Shown here piece after piece: positions 24,301-39,300 of a stretch of DNA of 64,000 nt. Under the pieces are notes generated by a model. That model saw only the letters and a program-made list of their open reading frames with translations, did no database searches and was not told where the DNA came from. Position numbers and translations under genes: made by a program. The stretch is taken from contig CAIIXF020000006.1 in the NCBI GenBank assembly GCA_903813345.2, positions 38,467,936-38,531,935 on the forward strand, written 5' to 3'. Origin of the DNA: Owenia fusiformis (lineage: Eukaryota; Annelida; Polychaeta; Sabellida; Oweniidae). Each line of letters begins with the position of its first letter. The first letter of the stretch is position 1.

Positions 24301-27300
24301 TATGGTGATGCGTGTATGATGTACCTAGGAACAAGGCCTGTGGTAATGCTAAATAGCTACCAAGCCATCCAAGAAATCCTGGTTCGAAAAGGAAACCACT
24401 TCAATCATCGTCCATATCTGCTGGGCTTAAATGAGCTTTTAAACAGCAAAGGTTAGTGTTTTTACATATAACATGGGACAAAATTTGATGAGAATGGCTC
24501 GACTTTCAAAAGGAAACTTCAATGATTTAAAATGCCAACAGGTGACGTATGATGTCATTCTTTATTACCACCCAAGTTGAAGTTCAGTCAAAATATTTAA
24601 AGGGAAATTGGAAAACCTGGAAAATCAATTGATAATGATCTGTTGCGTCCAACGGAAGGAGGGCACAAAGTCCTTTTGATTTTACTTCAATAGCATGAAA
24701 TACCTAATTTATCAACAATAATCATCAATTCGACTTTTCCAGATCAAGATTCATTTATCACATCATCCGGATCAACCAATGAGAAAATGCACAGATTCAC
24801 AGATGATGCCCTGGAGGTGCAACTCCACCCTACCACAGGTACATTCCAAAGCAATCTCCAAGAAGAGCTGAAAGTGTTATTCAAGGAGATAGATGCATTG
24901 AAAGGGAAGGCTGTGGACTATGAGGAGCTGCTACTGACTTGCTGTTCGAATGTGATGAATCGGGTCCTTATTGGGAAGAGACTGGAGGTATCAAGTACAG
25001 CCTTCCAGCAACAGTTACAAGGTACGACAGTTAAACCTGCTAAGTGGAACACCTCTGTAGGTAGAACACTATGAAGTGGGATAATTTTCTACCTCTGTAG
25101 GTAGAATCCTTTTAGTGGGATAATTTTCTACCTCTGTAGGTACATGTAGAACACTATTAAGTGGGATAATTTTCTACCTCTGTAGGTAGAACACTATAAA
25201 GTGGGATAATTTTCTACCTCTGTAGGTAGAACACTATAAAGTGGGATAATTTTCTACCTCTGTAGGTAGAACACTATAAAGTAGGATTATATTCTACCTC
25301 AGTAGGTAGAACACTAAGAAGTGGGATAATTTTCTACCTCTGTAGGTAGAACACTATGAAGTGGGATACTATTCTATCTCAGTAGGTAGAACACTATGAA
25401 GTGGGATAATTTTCTACCTCTGTAGGTAGAACACTATGAAGTGGGATAATATTCTACCTCAGTAGGTAGAACACTATGAAGTGGGATAATTTTCTACCTC
25501 TGTAGGTAGAACACTATGAAGTGGGCTAATTTTCTACCTCTGTAGGTAGAACACTATGAAGTGGGATAATTTTCTACCTCTGTAGGTAGAACACTATAAA
25601 GTGGGATAATATTCTACCTCTGTAGGTAGAACACTATTAAGTTGGATAATTTTCTACCTCTGCAGGTAGAACACTATGAAGTGGGATAATTTTCTACCTC
25701 TGTAGGTAGAGCAATATTAAGTGGGATAATTTTCTACCTCTGTAGGTAGAAAACTATTAAGTGGGATAATATTCTACCTCTGTAGGTAGAGCAATATTAA
25801 GTAGGATAATTTTCTACCTCTGTAGGTAGAACACTATTCAGTGGGATAATATTCTACCTCTGTAGGTAGAACACTATTAAGAGGGATAATATTCTACCTC
25901 TGTAGGTAGAACACTATAAAGTGGAATATATTCTACCTCTGTACACCCCCAAAATGCAATCTGATTTTCGACGCCGTTTCGGTGCCAAATTTCGGTGCCG
26001 TCTCGGCACCAAATGGACTGACTAGTCCGGTAGCAAATTTAAGTGTCCAAAGGTTTCGGTGCCGGAACGGTGTCGAAACGGTGACGGAACAGCGCCAAAA
26101 TTTTTTTTTTTTTACAATAATAATTTCATTTAGATACATATTAGGTAGTGAGGTAGCACCGAAAAATGTACCCGAAGATGTACTTGTTTCTTATGTATTT
26201 TTATGTGATACTTCAGAAAAATTTTGTCTGACGCGCCATATCCGGGGCGAAAGTTGTCAAAATTGGGTTTTTGACCCTAAAAAGGAAAATTACAGGGGGT
26301 ACATTAACATCATTGAATAATTCATTCAGTTAGTCTTCAATCATCACAATGATTTTATTGAGAGTTGATGAGATCATTTTAAGGTAGTATGCAAACTTTC
26401 AATGGTCTGTCACTCGTGGTTGCCATGGAAACCACAATTTTTGCTGAGAAAATCCTTAATTTTGGTAAAACCTGTACCTGTACATAATATAGAATGTGGA
26501 TTATTTTTCAAATCAACATATATCAGAACATTTTAGCACTCTAAAAATCACCAGGGCTGTCCAAACATTTGTTTAAAGAGAAATAATATTGCAATTTATA
26601 TGACTGGTAAGTGTCAAAGACCATACAATTACATAAGTGGTCAAAAGTGGGCGTCGCCCTCATAATAGTAGTTGATTGCCATTCTCTATAAATACAGAGT
26701 TTTACTTGACTTTTGAGATACATTTATATTGAATTTCTTTGGTTATACTTAATATCAAGCATTTTTACATCTAAGTGTTATAGTTATTGCATGGGGATAC
26801 AGGGGGAGGGGGGAGGGGGGGGTAGTAACAGAATTGGGAGGGGGCAGAGCTTATCAGCCTTAAGTGTAAATCTCATCTACATGTTTCTAGATTTCATAGG
26901 GTACAGCTTCTGGGTCTTATTATATTCATCTCAATATATAAGATATAAGAATTTACATGGTTGGTAAGTGTCAAAGACCATAGAATTACACATGTGATCA
27001 AAAGTGGGCGTCGCCCTAATCATAGTATATGGTTCATTCTCTATAAATACAGAGTTTAACTTGACTTTTGAAGTACATTTACTTAAAAACATCTTTGATT
27101 TATACTTAATGTCAAGCATTTCTGGTAAGTTATATATGTACATCTAATTGTAATAGTTATTGTCTGGGGGTGGAGGAGGGGGGGGGAGAGTAACAGAATT
27201 GGAAATGGGCAGGGCTAATAAGCCTTAAATGTAAATCTCATTTATTTAGTTCTGGATTTCAAGGGGTGCATCTTCTGGGTCTTCTTCACTTCTGGGTCTT

Positions 27301-30300
27301 CTTCATCTCAATATATGGGATATTCCAATTTACACGATTGGTAATAGACTGCGGACTATTCTGTAGAAGTGCTCTAGAAATGGATCTCGCTTTTCATGGA
27401 AGGTCACACATTCCAACATATTTCAAACAATTTGTATGATTATAATAGACACTTTCTGGGTAGTTGGACTTTATGTAGGGGTGGCAGAAGGCCCTCAGGC
27501 CAATTTATACCCCTACCCCAACAAAACCTTGGGGGTACTTTAATACCACCCAATAAAAATAATACTAATGCATATCAGATATTCATCGTTTTATAGTGGG
27601 TAGGGCATGCCATGGTTAGTCAGTGCCAGAAATTTCCAATCTCTGACTTATATGGTTACCATGGAAACAGTATTTATATCTCACAATCTTCTCAATTTGA
27701 CCCCATCCCAAATGTGTCCTTAAGTTCTCAAAGTGAAATATTTGCAAATCTGTTTGGATTTTGTGATATTAATACTTAAGACTGACTGGCCATTGGCTTT
27801 GCCCCCTCCCATTTCTGCTACTACCCCCCTTGCCCCCCCCCCCACAGGGAATAAATATTACAATACTAAATGTAATCAAAGAAGTTTTAATTTAAAAAAT
27901 AAATCTTAAAGTCAAGTTAAACTCCATGAGAATGAATTATCTACTATTGTTAGAGCAACACCCACTTTTGATCACTTATGTAATTGTATGGTCTTTGACA
28001 CTCCCCAGTTATGTTAATTGCAATATCCTTTATATTTAAATAAATGTTTGAACTGCCCTTGTAATTTTGAAAATGCTAAAATGTTCTGATATCTGTTGAT
28101 TTGAAAAATAATCCACATTCTATATTATGTACAGGTACATGTTTTACCAAAATTAAGGATTTTCTCAGCAAAAATTGTGGTTTCCATGGCAACCACGAGT
28201 GACAGACCATTGAAACTTTGCATACTACCTAAAAATGATCTCATCAACTCTCGATAAAATTATTATGTTGATTGAAGACCAACTGAATGAATTATTCAAT
28301 GATGATAATGTACCCCCTGTAATTTTCCTTTTTAGGGTCAAAAACTCAATTTTGACAACTTTCGCCCCAGATACGGCGCATCAGACAAAAATTTTCTGAA
28401 GTATCACATAAAAATACATAAGAAACAAGTAATTTCAATTTGTTCAGAAGCGGGTACATTTTTCGGTGCTACCTCACTAACTATATACTTGTAAAACCAA
28501 AAAGTAAAACAAAATTAGATTCAAGACTAATAAAATGGCAGTTTACTAATAGTCAAAGTTTCAAACTTACATACCCATAAAATACATAATACAATATAAA
28601 ACAACAGAACTAATACATATGTTATTATAATATCTGCAGCTCACAAAGACAACATCGAAGCACTTTGTAACTCAAAATGCCTGACTGTTGACCCAACTCT
28701 GCGTTTCATCCCTGGGTTCAGGGGGGCGTATGATACACTCAAGTGGGCAGCGGACACAAGACGCAATATCGGGGAAGGACTGATGAATGTGCGAGGCCAG
28801 GGAGGATGGTTGCAGCTCTGTGAGATGAATGCAAACAAACCAAAGGGAGCAGTGTGGTCTGATGATATATCTGGTAAATATTAAACAGGGGTGGGCCTGT
28901 AGTCTGGGAGAGGAATGCAAACAAACCAAAAGGAGCAGTGTGGTCTGATGATATATCTGGTAAATATTAAACAGGGGTGGGCCTGTAGTCTGGGAGAGGA
29001 ATGCAAACAAACCAAAAGGAGCAGTGTGGTCTGATGATATATCTGGTAAATATTAAACAGGGGTGGGCCTGTAGTCTGGGAGAGGAATGCAAATAAACCA
29101 AAAGGAGCAGTGTGGTCTGATGATATATCTGGTAAATATTAAACAGGGGTGGACATGTTGTCAAGGTTTGAAAATATGTGAGGCAAAAATAGAAGAGGCA
29201 AATTTTTATAAGTGGGATGAGAAAAAGAGGATATAATGTTACTAAATTACATCATTTTCAGTTTCAGTTGTCTATTGTTAATTGACATTTTGCAATTAGC
29301 ATTCAAAAGACATAATTATTGAATTTAAAATATATTTTCATGTAATTGATATTTTCATCAGTTCAATGAGGTTTATGTTCACTTTCTGTTGTAACCATCT
29401 TTATTATCTCATTATAAACAAATTACCAATATACAGGGTGGTAATGAAACAATACCACCACCCCCTAACAGCAAAACATATTTAATGATAGATTATGTGT
29501 CATATATCATTTTAAAGAAAATTCAATTTTTTCTAGAGAGTACACTGAAGTTGATGATCCAGGACTGCCATACTGGAGGGACAGAAACTATGGCAAGGAC
29601 CCTAAACACTGCTCTTATGTACATGGCAATCAACCCATCAATACAAAAACAAGTAAGATCATTGACAATATATGTGATACACAACCAAAAAACAAACAAA
29701 ATATGGGGTGATTAACACTAAGCTTAAGTGATGTTGTTCTATTATATTTTGGCTACTCCCATATTTTGGAAATTCTACACATTTTACACTAGAAGACAGA
29801 GCCAGAAAGCCCTTTAGGGGAAGTTCTGTGTTCTTTCATGCGCACTAGTACACATATATACAAGTACACACCATAAACTTTTTGACTTTCCAGCTTTATA
29901 CTGTAAAGTTGAAACTTTAGGACGACTGAAACTTTATTGATCAAGATGGTTCTAAAATATCAAAAATACATTCTCTGTAATTTCAGCTCCAGGATGAGAT
30001 TGACAAAGTAATAGGGGGAGCCACTATCAAGATGGCTGACCAGCAACGGTTGCCGCTTGTTCAAGCCACCATCTTGGAAATCCTCCGCCTGTCTCCAATG
30101 TTGCCTCTGGGAATGCCTCACATGAGCCATCAGGATAACACTGTTGCTGGATATCTCATCCCCAAGGAAACTGTGGTTTTCCCGAATATTTATGCCATTC
30201 ATCATGATGAGGCACTCTGGGAAAATGCTGAGGAGTTTAAACCGCGGAGGTTCTTAGATGCGAATGGAAAGCTGAGTCAGACTGCGAAGAGTAATCTGTT

Positions 30301-33300
30301 AACATTCTCATTAGGTAAACTAATTTTACTGCATATTGGTTATTCTAATGTTAAAAACTGCTATTTTCTTCAATGTTACTGCATATTGGTTATTCTAATG
30401 TTAAAAACTGCTATTTTCTTCAATGTTACTGCATATTGGTTATTCTAATGCTAAAAGCTGCCATTTTCTTCAATGTTACTAGATATTGATTATTTTAATG
30501 CTAAAAACTGCTATTTTCTTCAATGTTACTGCATATTTATTATTCTTATGCTAAAAACTACTATTTTCTTCAATGTTACTGCATATTGGTTATTCTAATG
30601 CTAAAAGCTGCCATTTTCTTCAATGTTACTGCATATTAGTTATTCTAATGCATATGCTTAAAACTGCTATTTTCTTCAATGTTACTGCATATTGGTTATT
30701 CTAATGTTAAAAACTGCTATTTTCTTCAATGTTACTGCATATTGGTTATTCTAATGCTAAAAGCTGCCATTTTCTTCAATGTTACTGCATATTGGTTATT
30801 CTAATGCTAAAAGCTGCCATTTTCTTCAATGTTACTATATATTGGTTATTCTAATGCCAAAAGCTGCCGTTTTCTTCAATGTTACTGCATATAAGTTATT
30901 CTAATGCATATGCTAAAAACTGCCATTTTCTTCAATGTTACTGCATATTGGTTATTCTAATGCTAAAAACTGCTATTTTCTTCAATATTTAATTTGATCA
31001 AAGGTGCAATCTGTCAATTATCTCTTTAAACATATCTTGTTGGCTCAGAGTGATCGACATACATTATGCATGTTTGGTACAACGAAAAAATATAACAAGT
31101 TGCTATAATAAAGTTTAATCACTAAAATGAGGGATTTTCAATAAATATGATTACTGGTCAAATATTAAAAATTTACTTGTCAGTGTGCATAAAGAAGTTT
31201 GTTGATTTGCTATACTAAGTATGAACCACAACATCTGTTGAAAAAATTACAAATGATCTCCCAAAGTTTTTAAAAATCTCATATATTTATTTCCAGGGAA
31301 TCGTAAGTGTCCAGGGGAGCAACTGGCCGATCAGCAGCTGTTCCTAATGATGACATCTTTACTACAACGCTATTATTTCGTGACACAATCTAAAATTGAT
31401 AATTCTCATTTGAAACAAAATATGGGGCTGATGCTTCATGCTCAACCAATCAAATTGTGTGTTAGAGCACGTTAGATAAAAAACTTTCAGCCTTGACGTT
31501 ACTGGGGTAGAGATTCATAGTGTGTGTTTGAGCTTATTAAGTTATGGTGGATAGACATTGGAGTTGAGTGTTAGTACATATTAGATCAAAGAACTTTCAA
31601 GAAATTTTCAAGATGGCTGCTTAATTTCAAAATGGCAGCCATTTTTCATTATCAAACTGATTGTTGTTAGATTAGGCTAGATGTAGGACCTCATCCTTTT
31701 AAATGGACAAACATTCAAGCTGTGTTTAATGCACATAAGATATTTAACGTTTTGTGTAACATATAAATGGACAGTGCTTTTTAGCCTTTATTTGGAGTTT
31801 TTATTTAATTATGTTTAAGGAAGTTAATGATAGTGGTATGATATTCCTTAAAGATTGAACCAAGTATCAAAAATTATGACCGATTTTGTCCTTTCACTGG
31901 TATTGTTTATTGTTGTGACAGCCATTTTGAAATCATAAACTCAAAATGGCAGCCCCCACTAGGCTTCTTTACAAAACTTAAAAAGGTTTCATAACTTATT
32001 TATAACCAAAAATATGAACAAAAATACTTTAAGTAAAAAAAGAAGTCTAGACTGTTAACTCCTTTTAACAGCAAATTTTCGAAAAAGAAGTTAACATATT
32101 TTTGTACTCGTATGTTTGAAATATTAAATAAAATCATAGATGTTATAAAACTAAGCTAAGAATATTTCCTTTATATTTATTTTTACAAAAGCTTGGTTAA
32201 TAGTGAAAATATTAGATCACTACTCAGGTTATGCCTACATGTTATTTTTCTAGACCATATTTCTGAACTTAAAGTGACATTTATAGTGACTTATTGCCTG
32301 TGCTCCTATTGCAGCGCAAACAGTAGCATATAAGCGACCCAGGAGGGGGGGAGGGGGGGGGGGGAGGGGGGAGGAGCTTACAAATGTCTTGATTCAGCTT
32401 TCGGTGCAATTATAACAATGTAACATATGACCTTATTGTGGCCTGGTTGGCTTTATGGCCTGATTTAGCTACCTACAGTATTATCACTAACAAATCACAG
32501 TACATGTGTTAATAAAGTTAATATCCAACTTATCAAGACATACACTCCTCTCTATAGGTTTGACAACTGGAAGTCCCTTTTTGGGTCACTTATCAAAACC
32601 TGTATATGTTTGGCAATTGATAAAATTATCAAATTTGTCATCTATTTACCAACTATTGTTATAAAGGTACATTGATTTTAATGAAAAAAAAGAAAAAATA
32701 TGATTAAATAATTTACAGGCTTTGATATGCTCCCAATAAAGACCCCGGTTGCTAAACTTTATGGAGGGGAGTGTATTCCTCTATTAATTCATGTTTGAAA
32801 AGTGAAAAAATCATCAAACATGTCTGAACTTTTACAAACTTCAAGAGTACATTTCAGATTCCATCACTGATATGCTATCCATTGCCCAGTTCCACTTCCA
32901 GTTGCTAAACTTTATGAAGGGGAGTGTATCTCTATGTAAATTCATGTTTGCAAAGTACATAGTGCTACTTGTCCTAAATACCAGGTACTTGTTCTTTCTT
33001 ATCTGATATATATATATGAAATTCTAACATTAGGCTACAGTAATTAATTTGTAGGTTTAAGGTCCAGTGTAAAGTTTGAATATATGTTTTTATCATTTGA
33101 ATATTAAGTTGTTTTATAAAGATTTATGCATAAAAATTATTTCTTGTTATGAAAATAACAAATAGAGTAATAGTTCCTAGTGCAGCAATATATTAGGAAT
33201 AATATACATTCTTACTGTTCATCGGTAACCCCAAAATTGCTATTTCCTTAGAATATGAGACAAATTCAAAATCTTTCAAAAAAGATGTTCAAAATCCTTT

Positions 33301-36300
33301 CATTTTAAAGAGATGCTTTTCATAGCACATCTTGATAACATTTGATATGATAAAACTCCAATATAAGTCAAATAGTCCAAACTTTGCTTTATTTTCCTTT
33401 TATGTTTGTATACATTTATATTTTATTTACACTGGCCTTCAAACTATTACACGGGGATAACCTGGTGATAAAAATAACCAGGCAAGCCTTTTCACAACTT
33501 CTGCAGCAAGAACTAACAATGGATATACTGACGGCCATAATCATTGTGGTGCTACTATTTCTGGGATGGTGGTACGTGCTGCTAAAACCCAAATCTGGGT
33601 TACCCCCTGGGTTGCCACGATTACCAATACTAGGAAGCCTCCCATTTCTCAATGCAAACGACCTCCTTGGGTCGTTCCTTGAACTGAGGAAGAAGTTCGG
33701 TGATGTTTTCACGGTTTATATGGCAAACAGACCTGTCGTTTACCTTAATAGCTATGGGAGTATAAAAGAGGCCTTGGTACAAAAAGGCGAGAACTTCATG
33801 CACAGACCATATATTTACATGCTAACAGAGGCCCTGAGCGATGAAGGTAATTTGTGTTATTTTTACTCTCCAATTATTAACATGCAAAATGTCATCACCT
33901 GTCATCTGTTACAGAGATAGAAGGAAACCACCAAATGCCATACACTGAATGCCAAACACCAAATGCCAAACACTAAATACCAAACAATAAATGCCAAACA
34001 CCAAATGCCAAACACTGAACGCTGAACACCATCCAAAAAAAGTTGGTGACTATGACAACTGTTGCAACTTTGGTGGTGACATAAAAACTGAAAAATCTTA
34101 AAAGATGGAATTTGGGAAAAAAGAAGTAAAAGACGCCAAAGTTTTATTATGGCTAAAAGGCATCATTCTATTAGCTCACTACGTGAGCAAACATATATCT
34201 CCAAGATGGGACTCAAGAGTAGGCACCAATATTGTAATTTACCAGTATGAAAAGTGTTGGATAAAAAATAGCATTTGTTTGAATCACAAAGGTGATTCCA
34301 TAGGTGTACCTTCTGAGACAATAAAACTGTAGAATTTTCTTTTCAGGTAAAAACTCATTTGCGAGCTCTTCAGGGACCGAACACAAGACAATCCGTCACT
34401 TCAGTCAAAAAGTCCTAATTCGACAATTTGGATTTGGTACGAAAAAATTTCAAGATAAAATTATCGAGGAGCTCCAAGCGATGTTTGCTGAGATGGATAA
34501 GAATTGTGGGAAGCCGTACGACACGATAGACTTGCTTGGGATGAGTATGTCGAATATGGTGAACATTGTGCTATATGGAAAGAGAATGGAATACACTGAC
34601 ACACTCTTCTTGGGAGTCATTCAAAGTAAGTCTTTATATGGAGGTTAAGTCCTTATATGGAGGTTAAGTCCTTATATGGAGGTTAAGTCCTTATATGGAG
34701 GTTAAGTCCTTATAGGGAGGTTAAGGTAAACTCATATGGAATTTTTATGAATTTTCATAATTACCGTCACATAATTATTAAAACAAATGACATTTGTTTC
34801 ATAATGAGTAAATATCCACATAATATGAAAAATACCGTAACGATATTATTACTCAATATTTTATTGAACTGTTATTCCAACATAATTTTAACACAATATT
34901 TTGATTTTGAACTATGTATGGTATAATAACATGTTAATATCTGCAATATCTCATGATGCAGAACTACCTTAACATAAACTTTTGTTCTTATGCCCTAAAT
35001 GGTGACATTCTACCATTTAGTGGACTCATATTAGACTACATGGCGAAAAAGCAGATTTCTCCAATATGGGACAAAAGTAAGAGCCAGGACAATGGTGTGA
35101 ATAAATTACCAGTAAGGGGCCTCGTAGAATGGATATAAACAGTGATATATAATACATGTGACTGAATAAACAAGATATTAACATGCAAAATATGTTACCA
35201 CCATTTGCTACAGACACCAACCACCAAATACCAACGTTGAACATTAACCACAACACCATTCACAAAAATCAATAAATAAATAACAATCTGGTCCACTTCT
35301 GATGATGACATAAAACCATGGATGCAGGGGTTCAGGCATCAACCACTGTGTACCTTCTTCTGCTGAAGTCAAGTCTAAAGAATGAAGGAGCAGCCTGAAT
35401 GATGTCTGGGTGCCTACATTCCAGGATAATAGAAAACAGAAAACTGAAAAACTTTATCATAACCTACCTGGTAATCATATTCCCATGAATGAAATATACT
35501 TCTTCTATTCAGATCTACAAAAAGCGTGTAGAGACATGAACGCTGGCCAGATGCTGAACATATATCCATGGTTAAATCAAATGCCTTGGTATAATCAGGT
35601 CAAAGAAAATATGTCTCTACGAAAACAAGACCAGAAACAATTTTTGGCGCAGATGCTCGAAAGGCATGCCAATGGGGATGATGATGTTAAAGATAGTTTC
35701 ATGCAGGCCTGGCTTGATAAGATTAATCTAGAGAGGAATTCTGAAACTCCAGAGCCTGTTTTTAATGGTGAGTTTTTTCCCATGTTTCAATGGTGACTTT
35801 GATGTTTTCGCTTTTTCCCATGATTCATATTTGATTATATGAGTAATCACTAAGGGGATTCAGATGATCTCATATTGAGTAAATGTTGTTTTTTTTCGTC
35901 TGCCATAATTATGGTAGTTACTGTCCGGTATTATTCGCGTGCGATTAACTTTCGCGCTTTTCGCGATGGTGTTAAAATCGCGAAAAATTATCGTCGCGAA
36001 ATTGCCAATTAAATCCCCGGGAATTTGTTTGGATCGATTAACTTCAATATTTAGGTTGGCAAGTCTGATACTAATATAGTAGTACTGTGCAACTCCAGAA
36101 TGGCTCCCAGAATGCAACATTGATACTCTCACGATTCTTGATGTTGTGAGTACAAAATTCGAATAACTACTAGTGATCCAAAATACGAATTCAAACGATG
36201 CGATAATAGAAGTTGATATGCAGCTTGCCGATGATAAAGATCCCAGTTATTGTAACTATGACATCAGGTAAGTGCAATTACTGTACATCTACTAGTAATT

Positions 36301-39300
36301 TAGCTTGAGAATTCCGAGAATAATGAATTTCAAACTTGTGAAATTCGCGAAATTTAATAGCCGCTAAACCGTGTTTTCGCAAAATTCGCGAATAATACCG
36401 GGTGTACAGTATCCATATAGAGATATTAATGGCAGTTATCCATATCGAGATGTAATCTATATGATATGATATAAAGCATGGAACAGCAAAACCCATTATT
36501 GAATCTACATTTTTCCTGTGTAATCTGATGTACATCTAACATCACTCTAAGTTGAGCATCTGAATGTGACCCATTAATTTTTCTCTGTCGATGTCCTGAT
36601 TTTGTACTCTCCCATTGAGTACCATGTTAAAAAAACTTTGGATATCTGCTTATTCATACATTCTTGGCCAGCCCAGTGACATCCAGATCAGACAGGTTTT
36701 ATCATATATTCATAAGCTTTGAAACTTAACAGCTTTAAGTTGTTTTCAGAGGTGCAGATGCGACTGGTTATGAATGATTTATTTTCTGGCGGGGCAGAGA
36801 CATCAAAGAGTATCATTTACTTCCTATTGGCCTATATGCTGCACTACCCACAGTTACAAGCCAGGGTAGGTTTCGTTTAACAACTCTCTTGCAGGCCCGT
36901 AGCCAGCTTTTGCCAAGGGGAGTTTGCTTTTACAAAGTTCCAAGAGTTCATATTTGACCATTTTGCCCCAAGACCACTTCAAAATAGATCAGAAAGATGA
37001 AATCTACATGAATATGAAAGAGTTTTTGGTCAGGTTGGGTCAACTTAATCTATAATTATTTGATATAAATATGAACGCGATATGTGTAACACATGACTTT
37101 GTGCCTTTACAGATTCAAGATTCAATTCGTCAACATATTGGAGAAACAGAGCCACCTACAATGGAACACCGCAACAAATGTGTCCTTGCTGAGGCCACAA
37201 TTCTAGAAGTCCTCAGGTGTCATCCTCCTCTCCCATTGGCTGTACCACATACCAATCACCATGACGACACAATAAATGGCTATTATATACCTGCCAATAC
37301 CATGGTGATGCCTAACTTACATGCAGCACATCACGATGAGAAATATTGGGAGAATCCTTCTGAATTTAAGCCTGAAAGATTTATTGATGCCGACGGACAG
37401 ATTGATAAAGTCAAATCTACCCATTTGGTTGTATTTTCTATGGGTAAGCCATACCAAGCATAATCTAAAACTTATTATCACTATCTTGTGAGGCCTTAGG
37501 GTATTAGGATATAGTACTAGTTTAGAAGGCTTATATTTTGCTCTATTGATTTGAGCAATAGGTGGAGCCATATAGTGGTCATTATCCGTCCTAATCCAGG
37601 GTGAATAACGGGTTCGTACTTAGTTTTAAATATGTGGTGATAATACTCATTTCATCATTTCAGCGGGTGACATTGTGAAATCTTGGCCTGTTGCCCTTAG
37701 GTCGAATGAGGTTATTGGTGTAATTCTCGAATTTTGCACTACTATCATCTATAGTGACATTGTTGGACTTATTTGATTTTCCATTTCAGCTTTAAATCTT
37801 AAAGACAGCTCTACAAATTTTAACTTTCCAAATATTTGTGAATGATAATATTTCTTAAATCAAAGTTCGTAAAAACCAAACTGAAAAGACTTAAAACCAA
37901 AATGCAGTGACTGAGAAGCACTAGAAAAACTATTTAATGATGAGCTATTAATTAGCTTGACTAGATTTGAAAGTGTAAGGATGATATCAACTTTTAAACA
38001 AGGCATCATCATGCAAAATGTCACCACTTTCCATTTGTTACAGATGCCAACTATCTAACACAAGACACAAATCGTCGAACACCTTCCATAAAAAATGGAC
38101 ACAATTACAATATGTCACAACTTGTGATGGTAATATAAAATCTTTAATTAACACAAAATATTAATATCCGTATTTTGCAGGCAAACGAGTGTGCCCAGGG
38201 GAGGCGCTGGCGAGGATGGAATTGTTCCTCACATTCACTGCGTTACTACAGCGATACACATTCACACTGCCCCCTGGTGAGAAACTGCCATCTTTAAAAG
38301 TAACACTTGGACTCACATTATCGATACCACCCTACAAGATATGTGCTACCAGAAATAAAGTGCAGGAATGATCAAATTTATGTGCGCTCATGAATTTAAT
38401 GGTTTACAACGGTGTGACACTGCTTCCAAATTATCCATTTCTACAGGGTGAGCCCAAAAAATGTCTACATTTTTAGTGATACCTTTTAATAATGCATATA
38501 TATATTTATATAAAAATATGGACATTTTTGGCCCATGCTGTTCATTTTCATAAATGAACTTTCCTGCTAAATAGTGAAATCTTAAATATGCAAAGTAGAA
38601 CTATACCATGCATTAGATGTGTTGAATTTCTATTGTGCATACATAAATACTAGGGATCCCACGATTGCTCGATGCACCGATATTATCGCTAGAAATCACC
38701 TCTGATTCGATTAATCGATATGGATCCTCTATTTTCGATATTATCGATAATCGTTTTTCAAATCGACTTACCCGTTAATTAAGTAAAAGAGCTCTATTAA
38801 ACCAAAATTGACACAGCAAAACACCGGGAAAATCAAAAATTAAAAATATTTTGAAGAGCTAACATGACACGCCACATATTTTCGTGATTCAAACCGAACG
38901 TGAACTTTTTAGCAATAAATGGATTTTCAGTAATTTTGCGAACATTTGTGATTTTAGATGCCCTATGTGCTTTTCCATACCAAATATTATACCATTGATT
39001 ATCTTAATACGTAATAAATGCGATAGGGCCCTCGACGTATCTTTATTTTAATGTTTTAAGATGTTACAGTATCTTTCCAAACCCATGAATATATTTACCG
39101 AACGACAATCAAACATGACGTTCGAATATTTTATGAATAGTGAAACCTCGGCGAGATTTAAATCCCATTTTTTTGCTGATATTCGTAATATATGGAGAAC
39201 AACATCGCAATAAACACAACCAAAAGGTAAGTCTGAGGTGTGGAGGTCTTTAAAAAACCCAACATTCAATAACAACACCACTTTCTACCCTCAGAAGTTT

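Noticed and set aside
28672-29164. Several overlapping minus-strand frames with repeated [16 protein letters not shown]-like peptide
   Set aside because: They are the antisense reading of the 86-bp minisatellite on P450-A exon 3; the repetition is that of the DNA, not of a protein.
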